DNA from: Methylobacillus flagellatus KT
GTDB taxonomy: Bacteria > Pseudomonadota > Gammaproteobacteria > Burkholderiales > Methylophilaceae
Direction of reading: 5' to 3'
DNA: 64,000 nucleotides
Assembly: GCF_000013705.1 (NCBI RefSeq)
Contig: NC_007947.1
Span: 682,001 to 746,000 of the forward strand
Under the pieces are notes generated by a model. The model searched no databases. It worked only from the letters and a program-made list of their open reading frames with translations, and was not told the origin of the DNA. Positions 27,553 through 36,344 of the stretch are shown here, piece after piece (position 1 is the stretch's first letter; every line of letters begins with the position of its first letter). Made by a program: the position numbers and the translations under genes.

Positions 27553-28155
27553 TTAGGGCAGTTGCCATTGCTGCACGATCAGCTTGAGCGTGAGCTTGCT
27601 GGCATGACGCAGGGTGAGGCGGGTAGGGAGCTGGTAATGGCCAATGGCGGTATATTGGCCGTATTCGATATCCCATCCATCCTGCCTGAGCTTGACGAGC
27701 CGTCCGGCATCATCCCACTGCACGGTTTCTATCGGCGCCTTGCCTGGCCGTCCAAGCACCCAGTCTGCCAGCCCGTTCATGGGCAGGCGCCAGCCCAGGT
27801 TCTGCTCCGTCAGGGTTTCGGCATCCGCCGCTTCAAAATGCTTGTTGTCGCTAGTCACCAGACTGAGACTGCCGCTGGTGCGATGGATTGCGGCAACTTG
27901 GCTTCCCAGCGGCGAAAACAGGGCGATCTCGTCCTGCAGCGGAGTGTGCTGCCATTGCGTCGAGCCAGAGAATCCCTTGGTTTCGGTCTGCACGCCAATG
28001 CGCCCCTTCAGGCCGAACTGGTCTATCTTGGCCAGGGTGGCCAGGTGTTGTCGGTGAGTTTCGGGCGTGCTGGGCGCCGTGGCAGGTGGGATGCTGGCGC
28101 AGCCGGGGACGGCCAGGATGGTGCCCAGGAGCAACCAGCGTGCTAAGGCTTGCAT
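27553..28155 (-). CDS. lolB: outer membrane lipoprotein receptor LolB
   Basis: A 200-residue lipoprotein that takes lipoproteins from LolA and inserts them in the outer membrane. The signal ends LAVPGCASI, so Cys19 is the lipidation site. [33 protein letters not shown] and [19 protein letters not shown] are the family pattern, including the exposed hydrophobic-loop region. The start codon directly follows the TPR gene stop, so translation is probably coupled. ispE follows. Confidence 0.92.
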
Positions 28156-29850
28156 TTAGCGGTTGAATTTTCTGTTGGTGCTGATCAGGACTTCGTTTTC
28201 CGGGAAAGCGGAAAGCGCAGCTTCCCAGGTCTTGACCGCCTCGTCGCGCTTACCCTGCTTCCAGAGCACTTCCCCTAGGTGGGCGGCAATTTCAGGGTCT
28301 GGCTGCTGGGCATAGGCGCGTCGTAAATATTCCAGGGCCTTGTCCAGGTCGCCCAGGCGGTAATATACCCAGCCCAGGCTGTCGAGAATATAGTGATCGT
28401 CCGGGCTGAGTTCATGTGCCTTTTCAATCATCGCCTTGGCTTCATCCAGGCGAATATTGCGGTCCGCCAGGGAATAGCCCAATGCATTGTAGGCCTGTGC
28501 GAAGTCGGGTTGCATCTTGATCAGTTTGCGCAGCTCGCGCTCCATCACATCCAGTTTGTTGATGCGTTCTGCCGCCATGGCAAAGTCATAGACCAGCTCT
28601 GGGGAGTTGGGCAGGGTGTTGATGGCATTCTCCAGGCGAGCATAGGCTTCCTGGTAACGCTTGGCCTGGGTCAGAACATTGGCTTGCGCGTGGACGATGG
28701 CCGCACGCTGGGCATCGGTCAGATCTTTCAGGTTTTCCAGCGACTGGATGGCGGCATCGATGCCATCGCGGCGCGAAATGACATTGGCTACCCCGAGCTG
28801 GGCATCAACATAGCGCACCTCGCCAGGCGCAACCTTGCTGTACCATTGCAGCGCTTCTTCATCGTTACGCTTCCTCTCGGCGATCTGGCCGAGGTAGATG
28901 TAGAGCTGGTCCTTATCCTTGAAACCCTTGCCCAGGGCCTCCTTGAAATACTTTTCCGCATCTGGCAGCTCATTGGCTTGTAGGGAGAGCAGACCCACCA
29001 CGACCAGGATTTCGGGGTTGCCATTCGCCGCTTCTATCAACTTGATGAATTCGGCCTTGGCTTCGTCGAATTTCTTTTGTCCGGCGAGTATCCGCGCGAG
29101 CGCTAGGCGCACTTCATTGGCACCTGTATTCGTCGACAGGAAGCTGCGGTAAAACGCCACGGCTTCTGCCGGCGATTTGCCAAGCAGCACCTGCCCACGC
29201 ATCAATGCTGCCATTTCCCAGCCCGGGCGCAATTTGTCCGCTTGGCTGAGTTCGTTGAGGGAAAGGTCGATATTGCCTGCATTCCAGGCAGCATGCGCAA
29301 TTGCGAAATGGGCTTCGGGAAGGTCAGGGTAGTCGCGCGCAAGCTCCTGCACGAGGCTCAACACCGCTGCCTTGTTTTGCTGGCGCGAAAGTAAGTTGTT
29401 GAGGAACATGAAGCCGCCAGCACGGCCTTCTTCGTTGGCAAGCAGGGCCCTGAGGTGTGGTTTGGCCTCATTCAGCTTACCAGTGTTGATCAGCATCTGG
29501 GTCAAGGCCTGGTGTGCCTCTGCGGAGCTAGGGTCGAGCTGCGACCATAGGCTGGCTGCGTCGATGGCCGTGCGTCCGTCGTTGCCCATCACGGCGGTCT
29601 TGGCTGCGCGTTCGGCTAGACGTGAGTCCTGGCTGGTCTTGGCCAGGTCGAGAAACAATGCGCTTGCCAGGTCAAACTGGCCACGTTGTCCGGCAATTTC
29701 CCCAATCAGGTATTTATATACGAACTCGCCAGTGAGCGCGGGAGAGGGGTTTTCTGTCTTGGTTGCTGCGCCAGCAGCAGTTCCCATACCCAACGATACC
29801 GCTGCATAGGCAACTACAATTGCAATCTTTTTGCTAATAGGCATTTTCAA
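28156..29850 (-). CDS. exported tetratricopeptide-repeat protein
   Basis: A 564-residue protein. Residues 1-30 form a signal peptide (KKIAIVVAYAAVSLGMGTAAGAA), so it is periplasmic or outer-membrane associated. The rest is a superhelix of about a dozen TPR units; clear examples are AQAYNALGYSLADRNIRLDE, HYILDSLGWVYYRLGDLDKA and PEIAAHLGEVLWKQGKRDEA near the C terminus. This protein sits in front of lolB in many betaproteobacteria, suggesting a role in envelope or outer-membrane biogenesis, but no partner is known to me. Two ATGs within the first three codons are possible. Confidence 0.85.
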   Translation of the reverse strand: MKMPISKKIAIVVAYAAVSLGMGTAAGAATKTENPSPALTGEFVYKYLIGEIAGQRGQFDLASALFLDLAKTSQDSRLAERAAKTAVMGNDGRTAIDAASLWSQLDPSSAEAHQALTQMLINTGKLNEAKPHLRALLANEEGRAGGFMFLNNLLSRQQNKAAVLSLVQELARDYPDLPEAHFAIAHAAWNAGNIDLSLNELSQADKLRPGWEMAALMRGQVLLGKSPAEAVAFYRSFLSTNTGANEVRLALARILAGQKKFDEAKAEFIKLIEAANGNPEILVVVGLLSLQANELPDAEKYFKEALGKGFKDKDQLYIYLGQIAERKRNDEEALQWYSKVAPGEVRYVDAQLGVANVISRRDGIDAAIQSLENLKDLTDAQRAAIVHAQANVLTQAKRYQEAYARLENAINTLPNSPELVYDFAMAAERINKLDVMERELRKLIKMQPDFAQAYNALGYSLADRNIRLDEAKAMIEKAHELSPDDHYILDSLGWVYYRLGDLDKALEYLRRAYAQQPDPEIAAHLGEVLWKQGKRDEAVKTWEAALSAFPENEVLISTNRKFNR

Positions 29851-30137
29851 GGAAATCTCGTAGCGGGTTGATAATTAGCATATTGAAGCCTGCCTGGGGC
29901 ATTTTCAATGGGGTGAGGCAAGTTTTCCAAGAATTTTCACAGTTATTCTTAGTCCGTGACAGTGCGCACAAGTTCACCCATAATGCGCGATGCCATCAGC
30001 TGGACTGTTTGGTGTTTACTTGTCTGTATGTTTTAGAGATCACTCTGTCATCCGGAGATGGTGGTTTTACACGCGAATTTTTCAACATTGTCAGGCTTGT
30101 TGTGACGTTCCTGTAGCGCTGCGCAGGTGAGACAAAC

Positions 30138-30166
30138 TTGACAGGCGAGTGATGTTTTTCTAACTT
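30138..30166 (+). promoter_or_regulatory. sigma-70-like promoter of the Gld-type ABC operon
   Basis: TTGACA (30138-30143) is separated by 17 bases from TAACTT (30161-30166). The -35 is perfect and the -10 is weak. A start near 30173 would give a leader of about 30 bases before the ATG at 30202. The 350-base gap also contains the TPR-lolB promoter on the other strand. Confidence 0.45.
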
Positions 30167-30201
30167 AGCACCCCTTAAAAACCGGATAATTCACTCAATA
30201 T

Positions 30202-31134
30202 ATGACGACTATTACCGTAGAGGCTTCAGAGTTAACCCGTCAATATGGCAGCCGCGCGGCCGTCAATGATGTCAGCTTCACCTTGAGCAAGGGTGAGGTG
30301 CTGGGTTTTCTGGGGCCGAATGGCGCAGGCAAGTCCACCACCATGAAGATGCTGACAGGCAATCTGGCTCCTAGCAACGGTTCGGTGAAGATCTGTGGTA
30401 TCGATATGATGGAGCGTCCCAAGGATGCCAAGGCATTGATCGGCTACCTTCCTGAGCAGCCTCCCTTGTACCGCGAATTGACCGTCGACGAGTTTCTCAC
30501 GATTGCGGCCCGTTTGCACCGTGTCAGCCCCCAGCATATCAAGAAAGCGGTCGATGTTGCCAAGCAGCGTTGTGGGCTGACCGAAATGGGCAAGCGCCTG
30601 ATCGAGAACTTATCCAAGGGTTACCAGCAGCGCGTGGGAATTGCCCAGGCCATCATTCACAACCCGATGGTGGTCATCCTGGATGAGCCTACGGTGGGAC
30701 TGGATCCGATCCAGATCCGCGATATCCGTGCCTTGATCAAGGAGCTTGGAGGCGAACACAGCGTGATTCTTTCCACACATATCCTGCCAGAGGTGGAAAT
30801 GGTCTGTGACCGCGTTCAGATTATTCACAAGGGCAGCCTGGTCTTCAATGGCGGAATTGATGTCCTCAAGCAGCAGCGCCATGGTAACCGCCTGCTGGTG
30901 GGACTCCGGAACCCGCCTGCACACGAGGCATTGCTGAGCATTCCCGGCGTGGAGGCGGTAGAGGCGGTGGAGGGTAGCCTGCTGCGTATCCGCCATACCC
31001 CAGGCGAAGCGCCATCCGAGGCGCTGGTTCAGGCTGCCGTCAGCCAGGGATGGGGGCTATTCCAGATCAATCCCGACCAGACTTCGTTGGAGGAGGTCTT
31101 TGTCCAACTCACATTCCAGGAAGCTGCTGCCTGA
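30202..31134 (+). CDS. ABC transporter ATP-binding protein, GldA/ABC-2 type
   Basis: A 310-residue ABC ATPase. Walker A is GPNGAGKSTTMK, the Q-loop is YLPEQ, the signature is LSKGYQQRVGIAQA, Walker B is VVILDEPTVGLDP and the switch is STHIL. The C-terminal 80 residues extend past the core, as in DrrA/GldA-type exporters (QTSLEEVFVQLTFQE). It is the first gene of a four-gene unit with an ABC-2 permease, a GldG-like protein and a DUF4340 protein. In Bacteroidetes the GldAFG homologues are needed for gliding. Here gliding is not expected, and the cargo is unknown. Confidence 0.85.
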   Translation: MTTITVEASELTRQYGSRAAVNDVSFTLSKGEVLGFLGPNGAGKSTTMKMLTGNLAPSNGSVKICGIDMMERPKDAKALIGYLPEQPPLYRELTVDEFLTIAARLHRVSPQHIKKAVDVAKQRCGLTEMGKRLIENLSKGYQQRVGIAQAIIHNPMVVILDEPTVGLDPIQIRDIRALIKELGGEHSVILSTHILPEVEMVCDRVQIIHKGSLVFNGGIDVLKQQRHGNRLLVGLRNPPAHEALLSIPGVEAVEAVEGSLLRIRHTPGEAPSEALVQAAVSQGWGLFQINPDQTSLEEVFVQLTFQEAAA

Positions 31135-31165
31135 AGGCAGCAGCCTGCGTTTTAAGGATTTCTCC

Positions 31166-31912
31166 ATGATCGTCAATATTGCCAGAAAAGAATTGAAGAG
31201 CCTGTTCTCTTCGCCCATGGGCTGGGTGATCCTTGCCCTGCTGCAGTTTGTGTTTGCCACGTTCTACCTAATGAGTGTGGACCAGTATTTCTTGACCATG
31301 TCGGGTGCGATGCGTCCCGACCAGCGCATCGGCGTCACTGAGTTCGTCGGTGGCAGCGTATTCGGCATTGCGCCTTTTATCATGCTATTTGCCGTGCCCT
31401 TGCTCTCGATGCGGCTGATTAGTGAGGAACGCCGCCAGCAGACGCTGCCTTTCCTGTTCAGCGCTCCCTTGTCGCTGACCGAGATCGTCCTGGGCAAGTT
31501 TGTCGGCTTGCTATCATTCCTGTCGGTGAGCGTGTTGCTGATCGGGGCCATGGTATTCTCGCTTAATCTGTGGGCAGATATCGATTTCGGTTTTCTGTTT
31601 GCCAACCTGCTGGGCCTGTTCCTGCTGCTGGCCAGCTATTGTGCACTGGGGACGTATGTTTCCAGTACCACGCAGCAGCCGGTGGTTGCTGCGATCATTA
31701 CCTTCGTCGCACTGCTGGCCCTGCAGTTGATCGAGTATTTTCTCGCAGGGGATCCGAGCAATACTGTCGCAAACCTGTCCCTGATGCGCCATTTTGAGCC
31801 TCTTTCTCGCGGCATGCTGGATACCCGCGACATTGCCTATTTCTTGTTGTTTATCATTACTTTTCTGACCCTGACTATTCGTAGGCTGGATGCAGATCGC
31901 TTGCGTGGCTGA
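31166..31912 (+). CDS. ABC-2 type permease, GldF-like
   Basis: A 248-residue permease with six predicted membrane helices (for example GWVILALLQFVFATFYLM and FVGLLSFLSVSVLLIGAMVF). MRLISEERRQQTLPFLFSAP is the typical GldF/ABC-2 coupling-helix segment. The start ATG at 31166 has AAGGA 7 bases upstream; the frame is open 22 codons further up, inside the ATPase gene, without family character. The gene begins 31 bases after the ATPase stop. It is the membrane half of the exporter. Confidence 0.85.
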   Translation: MIVNIARKELKSLFSSPMGWVILALLQFVFATFYLMSVDQYFLTMSGAMRPDQRIGVTEFVGGSVFGIAPFIMLFAVPLLSMRLISEERRQQTLPFLFSAPLSLTEIVLGKFVGLLSFLSVSVLLIGAMVFSLNLWADIDFGFLFANLLGLFLLLASYCALGTYVSSTTQQPVVAAIITFVALLALQLIEYFLAGDPSNTVANLSLMRHFEPLSRGMLDTRDIAYFLLFIITFLTLTIRRLDADRLRG

Positions 31913-31924
31913 TCGAGAGACTTT

Positions 31925-33298
31925 ATGAAAACCAATCGCAAACTACGCTTTCAATTGTTCGTACAGAACAGCTTCTTCGTGGTGCTGTTTCTGGTGCTGG
32001 TGTTCCTGCTCGGATTCCTGACATATCAATATCATTTCAGCCGCGACGTGACGCAGGGCGGCCGCAATACCTTGAGCGAGGGAAGTATCAATATCCTCAA
32101 GGAGATGGACGGGCCGATCAATATCACTGCCTACGTCGTCAAGGACAACGACACACGCAAGTACATCAGCAAGTTCGTCGATCGCTATCAGCGTGCCAAG
32201 CCGGATATCCACCTGAGCTTCATCAGCCCGACCGAAGAGCCCAAGGCAACGCAGGAAGCCGGGGTAAAGGCGGAAGTCGAGCTGGTGGTTGAATACAACC
32301 AGCGGACCGAACATATCGTACCGCCGCAGGCATTCACGGAGCAGGAAATGACTAACCTGCTGGTTCGGCTGTCGCGCACCAACCAGAATGCCATCATGTT
32401 CCTGGACGGGCATGGAGAGCGCAGCCTGATCGGCGTCAAGAACCACGATCTCGGGGATTTTGGGCGCCATCTGGAGAAAAGAGGCTTCAAGCTGTCGAAT
32501 CCTGACCTGCTGCTTGCCCAGGAGGTGCCGAGCAATGGCTCCATGCTGGTGATCGCCAGTCCGCAGGTGGATCTCACGGATGTGGAGGTCCAGAAGATCA
32601 AGCGCTATCTTGAGCAGGGAGGCAATCTGCTGTGGCTGATCGATGACGAAATCAACCTGCGTGGTTTGCAGCCGATTGCCGAATATCTGGGGCTACAGCT
32701 GACGCCGGGCATGGTGGTGGATCTTTCTGCGACCCGCTACGGCGCGGATGCCAAGGTGGCCTTCGCCAACCAGTACGGCGTGCATGCCATCACCAAGAAC
32801 TTCATGCTGCGCACCTTGTTCCCTGAGGCACGCATGGTGCATGCCGAAGATTCGTTTGAGAATGGTTGGCGGGTTTCCAACCTGGTGGAAGTGGCACCTA
32901 ATGGCTGGCTAGAAACCGACAGCGTGGACGGTAATGTCAGCTTCGACAGCAAGAAGGATCTGCCAGGCCCGATCAACATCGCGGTGGCGCTGGAGCGTCA
33001 ATATGGTGACAAGGGCCAGCGCGTAGTCGTGGTGGGCAATGGCAACTTCCTTGCCAATACTTTCCTCTCCAATGGCGGTAATCTCGACCTGGGCCTGAAT
33101 ATGGTCAACTGGCTGGCTGGAGACGACAGGCTCATCACTATCCAGCCCAAGCCGCGCCGGGATGTGAATATCGTGATTCCATCCGAGGGCTGGGCCAACT
33201 TGCTTGCGCAATTTGTATTCATCGGGTTCAGCCGTATTTTGCCGCTGGCCTTGATCGTGATCGGTATTGTCATCTGGTGGAGGCGTCGCAAGGCATGA
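31925..33298 (+). CDS. GldG-like auxiliary protein of ABC exporter
   Basis: A 457-residue protein. There is a membrane helix near residues 16-35 (FVVLFLVLVFLLGFLTYQYH). A large periplasmic region follows with the GldG/ABC_transp_aux pattern (SRDVTQGGRNTLSEGSINIL, IMFLDGHGERSL, NLLWLIDDE). A second helix lies at the C terminus (ILPLALIVIGIVIWWRRRK). It starts 12 bases after the permease. It overlaps the next gene by 4 bases (ATGA), showing translational coupling. Predicted to sit on the periplasmic face of the exporter. Confidence 0.82.
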   Translation: MKTNRKLRFQLFVQNSFFVVLFLVLVFLLGFLTYQYHFSRDVTQGGRNTLSEGSINILKEMDGPINITAYVVKDNDTRKYISKFVDRYQRAKPDIHLSFISPTEEPKATQEAGVKAEVELVVEYNQRTEHIVPPQAFTEQEMTNLLVRLSRTNQNAIMFLDGHGERSLIGVKNHDLGDFGRHLEKRGFKLSNPDLLLAQEVPSNGSMLVIASPQVDLTDVEVQKIKRYLEQGGNLLWLIDDEINLRGLQPIAEYLGLQLTPGMVVDLSATRYGADAKVAFANQYGVHAITKNFMLRTLFPEARMVHAEDSFENGWRVSNLVEVAPNGWLETDSVDGNVSFDSKKDLPGPINIAVALERQYGDKGQRVVVVGNGNFLANTFLSNGGNLDLGLNMVNWLAGDDRLITIQPKPRRDVNIVIPSEGWANLLAQFVFIGFSRILPLALIVIGIVIWWRRRKA

Positions 33299-34176
33299 GG
33301 GCGAGGTGGATAGTTAACCTGGTGCTACTGGTGCTGGTGGCGGGAATCGTAGCGTTCCTTTATCTCAAGCCGCAGGAGCAGGAGGAGCAGGAGGCTACTT
33401 ATGAGGTGTCCAGTCTCAAGTTGTCGGATTTCGACAAGCTCAGCATCGAGTTTCCCGCCAAGGCACCAGTGGTGTTCGAAAAGAAGGATGGCTTCTGGTA
33501 CTTGGCCCAGCCATATGCTGCAAGGGCCGACCAGCCGACTGTGCTGCAGATTGTCTCCATTGTGGCCGCGACCAGTCGCGAGAAGTTTTCTGCCGAGGAT
33601 CCGGCCCGCTTTGGCCTGGACAATCCCAGGCTAAAAATCAGGCTCAATGACGAGGAGTTCATTTTCGGGCTGTATAACCCGGTGACTTCCGAGCAATATG
33701 TGGCTTATCAGGATGCTGTCTATCTGTTGTCCGGCATCTACTCTGAAACGGCCGCGATCCAGCTGCTGGAAATGCTGGACAAGAGCCCGTTGAAGCCCAA
33801 GGAAGACATTGCAGGCTTTGATTTCTCGCGCCTGGAGCAGTGGCAGGAGGTTCGCCTGCAACTGGATCGCGACCCCGGCGGCAAGTGGCAGGTATCAGTA
33901 CCAGGCGCCAAGCCCAAGCAGGAAGAAATTGAGGGATGGTTCGACGAATTCTGGGAAAAAGTCCGAGCTGCTTCTGTCGAGCCATACACCCCGGGTCGCC
34001 AAGCCCAATACCCATCGTTCACGGTCAAGCTCAAGGACGGTGGAAAAGTGCATTTCGACAAGATGCAGGAGTCTCCGCAGTTGATACTGGGCCGCCCTGA
34101 TGAGGGAATGCGCTACCATTTCCCTGCTGATGTTGGTTTTACGCTGCTCAACCCACCCATTGGGCTGGACAAGTAA
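33295..34176 (+). CDS. DUF4340 membrane-anchored protein
   Basis: A 293-residue protein starting at the ATG that overlaps the gldG-like stop by 4 bases. An N-terminal helix (WIVNLVLLVLVAGIVAFLYL) anchors a periplasmic domain with the DUF4340 pattern (FDKLSIEFPAKAPVVFEKKD, LDNPRLKIRLNDEEFIFG, PSFTVKLKDGGKVHFD). DUF4340 proteins regularly accompany GldG-like proteins. It probably completes the export complex; the function is unknown. mutM follows after 12 bases and may be co-transcribed. Confidence 0.8.
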   Translation: MRARWIVNLVLLVLVAGIVAFLYLKPQEQEEQEATYEVSSLKLSDFDKLSIEFPAKAPVVFEKKDGFWYLAQPYAARADQPTVLQIVSIVAATSREKFSAEDPARFGLDNPRLKIRLNDEEFIFGLYNPVTSEQYVAYQDAVYLLSGIYSETAAIQLLEMLDKSPLKPKEDIAGFDFSRLEQWQEVRLQLDRDPGGKWQVSVPGAKPKQEEIEGWFDEFWEKVRAASVEPYTPGRQAQYPSFTVKLKDGGKVHFDKMQESPQLILGRPDEGMRYHFPADVGFTLLNPPIGLDK

Positions 34177-34188
34177 GCTGCTGGACTG

Positions 34189-35028
34189 ATGCCGGAGTTA
34201 CCCGAGGTCGAGGTCACGCGTCGCGGCTTGGAGCCATTAATCGGCGCCACCGTGACGCAGGCCGTGATTCGCCAGCCCGCCATGCGTTGGCCCATCCCTT
34301 CCCACTTGCCGCAAGTGCTGCATGGCGCCAGGCTGCTGGAACTGAGGCGCCGCGGCAAATACATCATTGCCCGCTTTGAAAGCGGCTGTTTGATCCTGCA
34401 CCTGGGCATGTCAGGGCGGCTTTGCCTGCTGGAAAGCGATACGTTTCCTGAAAAGCATGACCATTTCGACCTGCATTTTGCCGATGGGCGTGTGATGCGT
34501 ATGCGCGATCCGCGCAGGTTCGGCGCGGTATTGTGGGCGGGAGATCAGCCGGACGAGCACAGCTTGCTCAAGGTGTTAGGTCAGGAGCCGCTGGATGAGG
34601 CGTTCAATGGGGAGTTCCTGCAGCAGGCCATTCGCACCCGGTCATCCCCGATCAAGACCGTGATCATGGATAGCCACCTGGTGGTGGGGGTTGGGAATAT
34701 TTATGCCAGCGAGTCCCTGTTCCGTGCGGGCATCCACCCGGAAACGCCGGCAAGGGCGCTGACACTGGCGCAATGCCGGCGCTTGGTGGAGGAGGTCAAG
34801 CTGACCTTGCAAGATGCCTTGCAGGCCGGGGGAAGCAGCCTGCGTGATTTTTTCGGTGCGGACGGCAATCCCGGCTATTTCCAGCAAACCTATTTTGTCT
34901 ATGGCCGCACCGGCCAGCCTTGCCGGGTATGCCAAACGCCTATTGCAGTCCTGCGCCTGGGGCAGCGCTCGACTTTTTACTGCCCTGCCTGCCAACAAGG
35001 CCAGCCACCATCCAATGCCATGCCTTGA
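34189..35028 (+). CDS. mutM: formamidopyrimidine-DNA glycosylase (Fpg)
   Basis: A 279-residue base-excision repair enzyme removing 8-oxoguanine and ring-opened purines. MPELPEVEVTRRG gives the catalytic N-terminal Pro and the Glu3 of the family. LHLGMSGRL, the helix-two-turn-helix with VGVGNIYASESLFRAGI, and the C-terminal zinc finger CRVCQ...YCPACQ are all present. The length is usual. It lies 12 bases after the DUF4340 gene, so expression may depend on the ABC operon promoter. Confidence 0.95.
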   Translation: MPELPEVEVTRRGLEPLIGATVTQAVIRQPAMRWPIPSHLPQVLHGARLLELRRRGKYIIARFESGCLILHLGMSGRLCLLESDTFPEKHDHFDLHFADGRVMRMRDPRRFGAVLWAGDQPDEHSLLKVLGQEPLDEAFNGEFLQQAIRTRSSPIKTVIMDSHLVVGVGNIYASESLFRAGIHPETPARALTLAQCRRLVEEVKLTLQDALQAGGSSLRDFFGADGNPGYFQQTYFVYGRTGQPCRVCQTPIAVLRLGQRSTFYCPACQQGQPPSNAMP

Positions 35029-35309
35029 TTGGCAATGGGGACTGTTTTGTCCTGAGAAGTTTCAGTGCACGATCGTTAGCCCATGATGGTATGCAAGCTG
35101 TCGGCGTGCCATACTTTGTTGTCCATTTTTGTTGCTTAATTCTCCTGTTATCCAGTTGTTTTGATGGCGAATGCCCATGTCACCTGGCTGAAATTTGGCG
35201 CTGTTACTTGGTTCTTGATTTAGGGGCTTGTTAAAAAAAGCATTGCCAAATATGAATTTCGCCATCAAAATATACAGATCTGTATATAAATTGGCGATTG
35301 AGGATGAAT
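35029..35309. promoter_or_regulatory. upstream region of the mxa operon with an 18-bp perfect palindrome
   Basis: About 280 bases between mutM and mxaR without a credible gene. At 35270-35287 lies the perfect palindrome ATATACAGATCTGTATAT, ending 22 bases before the mxaR ATG. The AT-rich TATATAAA at its right edge could serve as a -10. An operator for a regulator of methanol oxidation is inferred from position and symmetry. Confidence 0.5.
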
Positions 35310-36341
35310 ATGGCAAGTGCAGCAACGGAAGGTCAGCTGGCGGACTGGAGAACGCGCGCCCTGAAGCTGGAAGACGAGGTTAAAAAGGTCATCGTTGGCC
35401 AGGATGCGGCAATACGCCTGATCAATATCGCCATCTTCGCACGTGGGCATGTCATGCTGGAGGGCGGGGTGGGTGTCGGCAAGACGACGTTGCTGCAATC
35501 GGTGGCACGTGGCATTGGCGGTGCTTATGAGCGAATCGAAGGCACGGTGGACTTGATGCCGAACGACCTTGTCTACCATACTTTCCTCGGCCCGGAGGGC
35601 CGCCCGCAGATCGACGAGGGTCCATTGCTGCGTGCAGGCGAGAACCTCTCGGTGTTCTTCTTCAACGAAATCAACCGCGCCCGGCCACAAGTCCATGCGC
35701 TGATGCTGCGTGTGATGGCGGAGCGCCACCTGCATGCGTTCAAGCGCGAATATCGTCTGCCGCACATGGTGGTGTTCGCCGACCGCAACCAGGTGGAGAA
35801 GAATGAAACCTTTGAAATCCCGTCCGCAGCACGTGACCGCTTCATGATGGAAATTCCCATCCATGTGCCGGAGGACAAGGCGCTGCGGAAATCGCTGGTG
35901 TTCGATACGCGCTTCCAGCATGCCGAGCAATTGACACACACTGTCGAGAGCGGCCTGCTGCCGTTTAATATGCTCAACGATTTCTCCGACGTGGTGCAGA
36001 ACCATGTGCAGTCTTCCCAGGCCCTGGAAGATTATGTGATCGACCTCTGGGATGCCACGCAAAAGCCGCAGGATTTCGGTATCACGCTCGAAGGCATCGA
36101 CATGCAGCGCCTGATCCAGGCCGGTGCGAGCCCGCGCGGCATGGGGATGCTGCTCAAGGCTGCTCGCGTGCATGCCTGGCTTATGGAGCGGGAATATGTC
36201 TATCCCGAGGATATCCATGCGGTGTTTCACGAGGTGATTGCGCACCGCCTCGTGTTCAATTCCATGTACGAAAGCCGCCGCACGGTGCTGGCCCGCGAGT
36301 TGACTGCCAAGATACTGCAAACCGTGGCAGTACCTTCCTGA
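35310..36341 (+). CDS. mxaR: MoxR-family AAA+ ATPase of methanol dehydrogenase maturation
   Basis: A 343-residue AAA+ ATPase. Walker A is GGVGVGKTTLL, Walker B is FFNEINRARP and sensor/arginine residues lie in SAARDRFMMEIPI. The order mxaR-S-A-C-K-L behind it identifies it as the MxaR (MoxR) chaperone proposed to drive assembly or calcium insertion of PQQ methanol dehydrogenase. ATG 35310 is preferred: GAGG lies 6 bases upstream; upstream TTG 35298 and ATG 35304 overlap that RBS. The segment VFADRNQVEKNETFEIP differs from the NP(I)E wording of ordinary MoxR proteins, fitting a specialised subgroup. mxaS starts 3 bases after the stop. Confidence 0.9.
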   Translation: MASAATEGQLADWRTRALKLEDEVKKVIVGQDAAIRLINIAIFARGHVMLEGGVGVGKTTLLQSVARGIGGAYERIEGTVDLMPNDLVYHTFLGPEGRPQIDEGPLLRAGENLSVFFFNEINRARPQVHALMLRVMAERHLHAFKREYRLPHMVVFADRNQVEKNETFEIPSAARDRFMMEIPIHVPEDKALRKSLVFDTRFQHAEQLTHTVESGLLPFNMLNDFSDVVQNHVQSSQALEDYVIDLWDATQKPQDFGITLEGIDMQRLIQAGASPRGMGMLLKAARVHAWLMEREYVYPEDIHAVFHEVIAHRLVFNSMYESRRTVLARELTAKILQTVAVPS

Positions 36342-36344
36342 GCC

